Of a stretch of 11,850 bases of DNA, positions 1-6,654 are shown piece by piece. Each line of letters starts with the position of its first letter. Position 1 is the first letter of the stretch. This DNA comes from Eubacterium sp. (lineage in GTDB: Bacteria; Bacillota_A; Clostridia; Lachnospirales; Lachnospiraceae), in contig JAILEL010000084.1 in assembly GCA_024687845.1 (NCBI GenBank), forward strand, positions 1-11,850, given 5' to 3'. Both the position numbers and the translations under genes were made by a program. The notes below the pieces were generated by a model. That model was not told the DNA's origin. It saw only the letters and a list, made by a program, of their open reading frames with translations, and searched no databases.

Positions 1-156
1 TGCAGTATCGTAATAATTTACTCCTGCATTAAAGGCTTCCATTATTTCCTTCTCTGCCTTATCGATGTCTATGTTATTTCCCTTTTTTGTAAAACGCATG
101 CAGCCATAGCCCAACATCGAAAGGGGGTTACCATTTTTATCTTTCCTATATTGCAT
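1..156 (-). CDS. Aldo/keto reductase, N-terminal part (runs off left edge)
   Basis: Reading the minus strand from the ATG at 156-154 gives 52 codons open to the window edge. The product has the start typical of NAD(P)H-dependent aldo/keto reductases: a short beta-hairpin region, then LGYGCMRF, and about 30 residues later the motif NYYDTA, which contains the Asp of the family's active site. The 'YRKDKNG' and 'GYGCMRF' wording resembles the clostridial branch that often carries a C-terminal 4Fe-4S ferredoxin-like domain, but that end is outside the window. The start is supported by a strong ribosome binding site, GGAGGG at 168-163, 6 nt before ATG, and by its own promoter at 225-253. It lies downstream of the signalling cluster on the same strand but is probably transcribed separately. 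Substrate cannot be told from this part. Confidence 0.85.
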   Translation of the reverse strand, partial: MQYRKDKNGNPLSMLGYGCMRFTKKGNNIDIDKAEKEIMEAFNAGVNYYDTA

Positions 157-224
157 ACAGTACCCTCCATTAAAGCTACACTGACAGTTCGAAGTTAAGA
201 AACCCCGAATTAAATTACATTTTC

Positions 225-253
225 ATTATATCCAAACAAATAAGCTATGTCAT
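225..253 (-). promoter_or_regulatory. Sigma-A-type promoter of the aldo/keto reductase gene
   Basis: On the minus strand the hexamer ATGACA (253-248, five of six bases matching TTGACA) is followed by a 17-nt spacer and a perfect TATAAT (230-225). Transcription would start near 218, giving a leader of about 60 nt before the reductase ATG at 156. Hexamers and spacing are seen directly; promoter activity is inferred. Confidence 0.7.
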
Positions 254-350
254 TATATTTTCCATGGTGTCTGTTTTTAAAGCGTCTATTTATCCTCTCT
301 TCGTTCGGACGACTGCCTCACAAATTCAGCCAATCGATATCTTAGTAAAT

Positions 351-2756
351 TTACATGACTCTGATGTCAGTTAGGGCACAACGGTCTCCTGACAAGGCAA
401 CATAAACAGGGGCATGTTCATCATCAAGTATGGTGGTATTTTTAACAAGAAGGCCGAGGTTTTCTGTTGTGATACTTATTTTGCTGCCCCTTCTATGGAA
501 GCTTACTATACACTCCATTCCTTTTTTATTACGTTCCTTCCAGACATCCCAGCTTTCGAAGCGTTCGGTCTTTATGACTGATACCTTGTTCTCAGTATTT
601 TTATCTTCGTCTGCAATTTCTCCATCAAGTCTTAGGAGAACATACTCACGATAATTAGGGCCATTCACCTGTTTATCATCAGAATTAAATAGGATAACAG
701 ATGGACAATGCCATATCAAATGTGCCGTAGGAAGGCTCATTGTATGGAAAACCATCCTCATTCCATCTACTAATTGAACACTATTTGTACAAGCCGTTCT
801 ATATCCATCAACCTGAGTATTCTTAAGGTCAGATTCCAGTCTGTCTATATAATCCACTTCTTCAGCTATTCTAGGTATATCATCCGGCCCTACCTGATCA
901 TTTGTTTCAATTATCTCTATATTACTGATCCTGCAATTTTCTCCGGTAAGACTGACATAGGAATATCTGCCACTGTCAGGTAATGCAGCTATAGCTATAA
1001 CTTCTTTTTCAGGACCAATTATCCTTAATCTTACGTGATCCTTATATCTGCCTGCCTCAATTTCATAATTTACTCCCTGACCAGAGCCTCGCTTACCTAC
1101 CTTTAATAAATCAAGTCCCTTGGAAAGTTCCTTTACATCTGCCTCTATATTTCTTGCTCTTGTACATATTGTATGTCCATCAAACCATATTTCACCGAAT
1201 TCCATATAGCCCGTATCTACAATAGCCTGCTGATTACTATGAACTCTCCTGTCCAAAGAATCAAAAAGGATTAGAACAGGCATAGAGTATCCACTATCCC
1301 CATCTCTTATATCAAGGCAGTTAAACTTAATCCTTGTGATTTTTTTCGATATAAGGATACCCCTTGATATTTCATCTCTATAGTCTACACAGTTAATCTC
1401 TTCATCATGAGAATAGTCATTTCCCTGTCCATCATATCTAAGCAAATAATCAGGATCATCATCAATCATAGCCGCAACCGCCTTGGAATACTTAGGGTCA
1501 AATTTTAATCCTGCCTCCTTAATAAATTCCTCTCTTACTCTGGTCTGAGGCAATGGATCCCTGTAATCCTTGGCAGAGGTCATATCATCATAGGAATCAG
1601 CTACTGCTATGATTCTTGCTATCTCTGGTATCTCCTCCCCCTTTAAGCCCTTAGGGTAACCATTTCCATCATATCTTTCATGATGAGAATATGCTCCAAC
1701 ACTGAGATAAGGATATTCCTCTATTTTAGAAAGTATCCTCTGTCCGGCCTCTGTATGAGCCTTGATTATTTCAAGATTTTCCTTATCATCCTCTTCATCA
1801 TTAAATATAACTGAATCCGGGATTAGTATTTTTCCAACATCATGCAGGAGGGCGGCAAAATATACCTTCTCGCTTTCATCCTCATCCATACCGCTTCGTA
1901 TTGCAATATCTCTGGCATAATTAGCCACTCTCTGGGAATGCCCCTTAGAGTATGACTTGCTTTCATCTATTGCCTCAGCAAGGGATGTGGCAGTCTGTTC
2001 CAGCAGGTGACTCATGCTCTTCTCCTGCTCCCTCAGGTACTCTACCTCCTGCCTGTGAGCCTTTTCATAACTCTTATTCATATCCATGAAGGAAAGTATA
2101 TAGAGAACTATACCCAGAGCCACAACAGTCATATTATTTATTGATATTCCATACATAGATGTCTGAATTGCTGCAGCCACAATCGGAACTATGGAAAATA
2201 GTATCAGGGCCAGCCTTATTTTCCAGCTTATTTTTTTTCCAAACTCTATAATAGAGGTCAGCTGAACAAGAAGAGCTAAAAATGGTATGAAAAGACCTAT
2301 ATTATAATAACCCGGGGTTCTCTGATAGCAATTATTTTCATCAAATGTATAATAAAGCCCTGTAAACTGAGATATGATGACTAATAATTCTCCCAGACCA
2401 AGCAATATATTTACATATTTTAATCTCTTAGGAACTTCTTTAATGTGTCCCTCATTGGTCAGAAGATCAATGATATATATATTGAAGGCAAAAATGGTCA
2501 TAATGGTCATAAAGAAAACCATAAAATTACTGATTCTCACCATATAATAACCGACATCACTTGTGTCTCCCCTGTAAATATAAGCAAACCTGTCAAATAT
2601 AAGCTGAAAGGTTGCACTTATCTCCAGAAGTCCCAGTGCAAATTTCCTTTTTCTGGACATATTAATAGAAAGCAGGACAAAGACAGCTATGATACCACTT
2701 ATTCCGCTTAGCACAAGCATAATATTCAGTTGATGTTGTCTGAAAATATCATACAT
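351..2756 (-). CDS. Seven-TM HD-GYP protein with duplicated C-terminal beta-rich module
   Basis: The 801-aa product is probably a membrane-bound cyclic di-GMP phosphodiesterase. Hydrophobic segments near residues 11-32, 39-58, 74-98, 114-133, 152-170, 179-200 and 208-225 suggest about seven TM helices. A charged helical linker (228-265) leads to an HD-GYP domain (about 265-430) with all expected metal and signature residues: H273, H305-D306 in LLHDVGK, H334, H358-H359, and HHERYDGNGYP ending at P368. After about 447 come two related segments, residues 470-615 and 660-800, ending in YVSLTGENCRISNIEI and YVALSGDRCALTDIRV. This looks like an internal duplication of a beta-sandwich-like module I cannot name. 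It would lie on the cytoplasmic side with the HD-GYP domain. The start is the ATG at 2756; the nearest SD-like AGAAGGA lies 14 nt upstream, rather far, so translation may be weak. It follows the hybrid-kinase-like gene after 179 bp containing tandem repeats, so it may have its own promoter. HD-GYP assignment is firm; enzyme activity is inferred. Confidence 0.88.
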   Translation of the reverse strand: MYDIFRQHQLNIMLVLSGISGIIAVFVLLSINMSRKRKFALGLLEISATFQLIFDRFAYIYRGDTSDVGYYMVRISNFMVFFMTIMTIFAFNIYIIDLLTNEGHIKEVPKRLKYVNILLGLGELLVIISQFTGLYYTFDENNCYQRTPGYYNIGLFIPFLALLVQLTSIIEFGKKISWKIRLALILFSIVPIVAAAIQTSMYGISINNMTVVALGIVLYILSFMDMNKSYEKAHRQEVEYLREQEKSMSHLLEQTATSLAEAIDESKSYSKGHSQRVANYARDIAIRSGMDEDESEKVYFAALLHDVGKILIPDSVIFNDEEDDKENLEIIKAHTEAGQRILSKIEEYPYLSVGAYSHHERYDGNGYPKGLKGEEIPEIARIIAVADSYDDMTSAKDYRDPLPQTRVREEFIKEAGLKFDPKYSKAVAAMIDDDPDYLLRYDGQGNDYSHDEEINCVDYRDEISRGILISKKITRIKFNCLDIRDGDSGYSMPVLILFDSLDRRVHSNQQAIVDTGYMEFGEIWFDGHTICTRARNIEADVKELSKGLDLLKVGKRGSGQGVNYEIEAGRYKDHVRLRIIGPEKEVIAIAALPDSGRYSYVSLTGENCRISNIEIIETNDQVGPDDIPRIAEEVDYIDRLESDLKNTQVDGYRTACTNSVQLVDGMRMVFHTMSLPTAHLIWHCPSVILFNSDDKQVNGPNYREYVLLRLDGEIADEDKNTENKVSVIKTERFESWDVWKERNKKGMECIVSFHRRGSKISITTENLGLLVKNTTILDDEHAPVYVALSGDRCALTDIRVM

Positions 2757-2813
2757 ATGTTTTTATCATTCCTTCTAATAAAATTATTTATTCTGCATTT
2801 AATATTAAAGCTA

Positions 2814-2932
2814 TTACTTTCATATCCTCTACTATAATTCAGAGGCTTTCTTTACTTTCATATTATCTATCATAATTAAGGTCTTTCTTTACTTTTATAT
2901 CCTCTATCATAAATCATGGCCTTTCTTTACTG
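2814..2932. repeat. Three ~37-38 bp tandem repeats between two signalling genes
   Basis: Imperfect copies lie at 2814-2851, 2852-2888 and 2889-2926, with the first bases of a fourth (TTTAC) at 2927-2932. On the plus strand each begins with TTACTTT(C/T)ATAT, continues through a CTCTA(C/T)(C/T)ATAA-like core and ends in a CTTTC tract. On the minus strand, the coding direction, each carries a purine-rich AAAGTAAAGAAAG and a TATGAT- or TATAGT-like hexamer. The period is not a multiple of three and every frame is stopped, so this is non-coding. The array fills most of the gap between the stop at 2936 and the start at 2756, placing it in the leader of the 801-aa gene. It could be a binding-site array, a set of weak promoters, or a slippage product. 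Confidence 0.75.
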
Positions 2933-2935
2933 GCA

Positions 2936-5900
2936 TCAAGAATTATCCTGTCCATGATTATTTCCTTCCGGTATCATAACTATATTTTCCGGCAAATGTT
3001 TTAGTATGGTCTTTTCCAGTATAAGGGGATCAATAGGCTTTGTAATATAACCATTAAAGCCCTTTGATTTATAGAATTTCTCTCCCTGACTGGTATCTGC
3101 TGTAATCAGATATACAGGAAGGTCTGGAGCAATTTTTCTTAATTCATCCAGGGTTTCCATTTCTGACATCCCAGAAATCATTTGATTTATAAATACAATA
3201 TCATATCTTCCGTACTTAACCTTATCCACACACTCCTGACCCTTTTCAGCAATGGTAACAAAAACTCTTGTTGCTTTAAGAAGTCCCTTTATAACTGACA
3301 GTTCCATAGGGTTATCATCCACAATAAGTACATCTGCATCCGGTGCAACAAACTGAGGAATATAGGAGCCATTATTAGAATCGTCTTCATAAATATCAAA
3401 TTCCCCGATAGGCATGGCATTTCCTATCCTCTGATCAAGGGTCAGTATAAACTCCGTGCCCTCTCCATATACACTTTCACAAACAAGACTGCCTCCCATA
3501 AGTTCAACAAATCTTTTTGAGATGTCAAGACCAAGTCCCGTTCCACGGATTACAGTCTTACTTTCGTCATCAAGGTTTTCATAGGCTGTAAACAGCTTGT
3601 CCATATCTTCAGGCCTTATGCCTATACCTGTATCCTTAACCCAGTACTTTATCTTACATATATCATCATTCTTTTCTTCCATTTCTATCTTCAGGCTTAT
3701 TCCACCCTTATCGGTATATTTAGCCGCATTAGTCAGAAGATTCAGGAGTATCTGCCTTATTTTCTCCTCATCTCCATATAAAGATGTAGGCAGCATAGGG
3801 TCTATATCAATATTAAATGAAAGTCCCTTTTCTTCCCTTCTGAATTTTGTCTTTGAAATAATCATATGTAACAGTTCAGAAACATTATATTCCTGTTCAA
3901 TCAGGTTTATCTTACCTGCTTCAATATTGGATATGTCCAGAAGATCATTTACCATGTTAAGAAGCACATCCGATGCATTTCTAATATCATCAGCATAATT
4001 CATGACTGAATCATGATACTCCTTTGGAACATCACTTGCATCCTCTCTAAGTATCATTTCATCCATCCCTATAATTGTATTTATAGGACTCCTTATTTCC
4101 TGTGACATATTAACCAGGAATCTGGACTTGGCAGAGCTGGCCCTCTCCGCCTCATCTCTTGACTGCCTTATCTGGTCATACTGTTTTCTTATAACTGTTC
4201 CCAGGAGGATTCTCCATACAATGAAGACGGTTAAGAGTATAGCAAAGAATCCAATTAAGACCTTTGTAAGAAGCAGTTCACTAATCTTAGGCTTCCTTGT
4301 TATATTGAAGGTCTCATCCTGCAATACTTTTTCAGTTTTATCATCTATGGTCTGGATATGAAGTACATAATCCCCATATTTAAGACCGGTATATTCCAGA
4401 GCTGTCTGCTTATCCTTTTTATATGTAATACCGCTGTCTGTGCTTCCTTCCAGATAAAGTCGGATTATATGATTAGACATAGTATAATCAAGAATAGACG
4501 GTGTTATTATGATACGCTCTGTTTTTGCTGGTATCACATATCTTCCATCTTTATCTGGCATAAGTTTCTGGTCGTCACAATATATGGAGCTGACTCCCAG
4601 CTTAATATCCCTGCTTGTATTATAGAAATGATTAATATTTACCTTGCTTACCCCATTTCTCGTAGGTATATAAAGATTATAATCTTCGTCAAGCTCAGCG
4701 TAGGCATATGTGGTAGGACTTCCACTTAAACCTTCCTCAACAGAATATAAACTATGATCCACAATATCATCATTTATCATTTTTATTGAATCAACCACAT
4801 AAAGACCACTGGAAGAAAGTATACAATAATTTCCATTTGCGTCAGGATATATACCATAATTATATGTGTATGGAATAGTCGATACATTATGGATATCTCC
4901 ATCCTTTAAGTAACAAATGGAATTGGAAGTGGTAATCCACAAAAGATTCTTATCTCTATCCTTCTGTATCCTCATTACCACATCACTGCTTAGTCCCTCA
5001 TCTCTGCCAATATGTGATATCTCATCTCCATCAATAATGTAAACACCATCACCATCGGTTCCTACATATATCTTGCCGTCATCTCCAAGGGCCACTGTCA
5101 TAAATACTGTATTCTTAATCCCGTCTTCTTCGTCTATGCACTGGGTTACCTTCATATTTTCTATAACAGCAAGCCCACCATTTGTGGCTACATAAACATT
5201 TCCCTCATCGGAAATATAAGTGCATCTGACTTCATTACTAGGCAGTCCATCTTCCTCTGTTATACTTACTATCTTTCCATCCGGACTTTGCTTTACCAGT
5301 CCCAGTCCACCTGTGAATACAGATAACCAGAGGTTGCCCTCCTTATCACTATCAATGCATCTTACCCTGGTATTTCCAATATAATCTGTAAGGTCATTTT
5401 CTACCATATTGAAATTCTCATCCATGATCATAAGACCTTGATCAGTACCCATATAAAGGAGTCCCTCATACAAATAAGTTACATTTACCACCTCATCAGA
5501 AATATCAGCTCTGTCAAACAGATCTATAAAATTTCCTGCTACAATTTTCATGGCTCCCTGAGTTGATGAAGCCACCCAGATATTTCCCTGATAATCTGAG
5601 GTTATCATCTCTATACCACTGTCTACAGGTATATCATCCACAAGTCTGAATGTATTATCCTGGTCCAGATATCCTAACTGTGTAGTTGAAGCAATCCAGA
5701 TTCTGTCACAGGAATAGCTGATCCAGTGAATATTAATAAGTGGCGATGTATCTATCTTCAGCATCTGAGCTGGCTCCTCATCCAACTGGCCATAAAATAT
5801 ATTACCGCTGGTGGTTCCCATATATACATATCCTGGATTATTAGGGTCTGCCAGTATGGAACCTACCCTCTCTTCACCAAATTCTTCACAAGAGCAAAAG

Positions 5901-6652
5901 TCAGCTACAAGGCAATCCTTTATGGAAAAAACATTCCCATCCTTAGTCTGTCCATATACAGTTCCTTCTTCATCAGCATCCAGCCTTAATACTCTGGAGT
6001 TTATGATTCTTTCATCATTTATGGTATGAAGCTTCATATCGGTATCGACATAGGAAACTCCCGCAGTTGTAGCTATAAATATATTTCCCTGGTCATCCTC
6101 TTCAAAGCTTCTTATGGAAGAAGATGGCAGTCCTTCTTTATATGTAAAATATAAAAACTGGCCATTATCCATAACCACTACACCATTATCATTTGTTCCA
6201 AACCAAAGTCTTCCCCTGCTATCTTCAAACATACCTCTGGCGCTGGTAATTCCCAGAGATTTATCCATAGTGTCAAAGGATACTCCGTCATAACGCATGA
6301 CACCGCTGTATCCACCTATCCACATATATCCGTCAGAATCGCACATTACATAATTTGCATCTGAGGAGGGAAGTCCGTTTGTGGCATCATAAAGAAGGGC
6401 TGTATAGCCAGTATCAGGAATCTGTCCTGTAACTGCATAGCCTCCTCCACTTTTTATCTCCTGGTCGGTATTCTTTTCTGTTTCAGATATAGTCGAATCC
6501 TTCTTCCCTTCGACTGTGCTTATATCCTGTTTACCCGCCGTATTTATATCATGCCTTCCTGCATTACTGATATACTCCGGTCCTGATATAAGGAATAATG
6601 CACAGACCATAGAAGCCGCTAATCCGGCTAGTCTTTTATTATTTATTCTCAT
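2936..6652 (-). CDS. Beta-propeller hybrid histidine-kinase-like sensor lacking both phosphoacceptor residues
   Basis: This 1238-aa protein has the layout of the hybrid two-component systems best known from Bacteroidetes, but with no C-terminal AraC domain. Residues 7-25 are a signal peptide or anchor, followed by a polar linker to about 75. Residues 84-675 contain 14 blade motifs of the type DxxGxxWIG..GV.. (for example near 107, 145, 187, 354, 436, 482, 524 and 604), fitting two seven-bladed Reg_prop propellers. A Y_Y_Y-like domain (about 705-785) precedes one TM helix (792-816). HisKA (841-912), HATPase_c (955-1075) and a receiver (1107-1220) follow. The ATP site looks intact: N975, D1007 in DTGIGI, and GTGLGL at 1037-1042. 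The H-box reads NMSQEIRSP, so the phosphoacceptor His is Gln 851 (codon CAG, 4102-4100). The receiver keeps D1112-D1113, T1184 and K1205 but has Asn 1156 (AAT, 3187-3185) in place of the phosphorylated Asp. Autophosphorylation and relay at the usual sites are therefore not expected. Start: ATG 2 nt after the upstream TAA, with GGAGG at 6669-6665, consistent with translational coupling to the HD-GYP gene. Confidence 0.92.
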   Translation of the reverse strand: MRINNKRLAGLAASMVCALFLISGPEYISNAGRHDINTAGKQDISTVEGKKDSTISETEKNTDQEIKSGGGYAVTGQIPDTGYTALLYDATNGLPSSDANYVMCDSDGYMWIGGYSGVMRYDGVSFDTMDKSLGITSARGMFEDSRGRLWFGTNDNGVVVMDNGQFLYFTYKEGLPSSSIRSFEEDDQGNIFIATTAGVSYVDTDMKLHTINDERIINSRVLRLDADEEGTVYGQTKDGNVFSIKDCLVADFCSCEEFGEERVGSILADPNNPGYVYMGTTSGNIFYGQLDEEPAQMLKIDTSPLINIHWISYSCDRIWIASTTQLGYLDQDNTFRLVDDIPVDSGIEMITSDYQGNIWVASSTQGAMKIVAGNFIDLFDRADISDEVVNVTYLYEGLLYMGTDQGLMIMDENFNMVENDLTDYIGNTRVRCIDSDKEGNLWLSVFTGGLGLVKQSPDGKIVSITEEDGLPSNEVRCTYISDEGNVYVATNGGLAVIENMKVTQCIDEEDGIKNTVFMTVALGDDGKIYVGTDGDGVYIIDGDEISHIGRDEGLSSDVVMRIQKDRDKNLLWITTSNSICYLKDGDIHNVSTIPYTYNYGIYPDANGNYCILSSSGLYVVDSIKMINDDIVDHSLYSVEEGLSGSPTTYAYAELDEDYNLYIPTRNGVSKVNINHFYNTSRDIKLGVSSIYCDDQKLMPDKDGRYVIPAKTERIIITPSILDYTMSNHIIRLYLEGSTDSGITYKKDKQTALEYTGLKYGDYVLHIQTIDDKTEKVLQDETFNITRKPKISELLLTKVLIGFFAILLTVFIVWRILLGTVIRKQYDQIRQSRDEAERASSAKSRFLVNMSQEIRSPINTIIGMDEMILREDASDVPKEYHDSVMNYADDIRNASDVLLNMVNDLLDISNIEAGKINLIEQEYNVSELLHMIISKTKFRREEKGLSFNIDIDPMLPTSLYGDEEKIRQILLNLLTNAAKYTDKGGISLKIEMEEKNDDICKIKYWVKDTGIGIRPEDMDKLFTAYENLDDESKTVIRGTGLGLDISKRFVELMGGSLVCESVYGEGTEFILTLDQRIGNAMPIGEFDIYEDDSNNGSYIPQFVAPDADVLIVDDNPMELSVIKGLLKATRVFVTIAEKGQECVDKVKYGRYDIVFINQMISGMSEMETLDELRKIAPDLPVYLITADTSQGEKFYKSKGFNGYITKPIDPLILEKTILKHLPENIVMIPEGNNHGQDNS

Positions 6653-6654
6653 TA

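Noticed and set aside
2814..2932. CRISPR-like array
   Set aside because: The repeats are contiguous and imperfect with no unique spacers, and no cas gene is present. The same applies to the 14-bp array at 8849-8913.
2936..3335. C-terminal AraC-type DNA-binding domain, as in Bacteroidetes hybrid two-component systems
   Set aside because: The protein ends about 18 residues after the receiver domain, with no helix-turn-helix.
4100..4102. Sequencing error as the cause of the His to Gln change
   Set aside because: One base would be enough to explain it, so it cannot be excluded, but the receiver Asp is also replaced by Asn at an independent site and the frame is otherwise clean; two separate errors at exactly these codons are unlikely.
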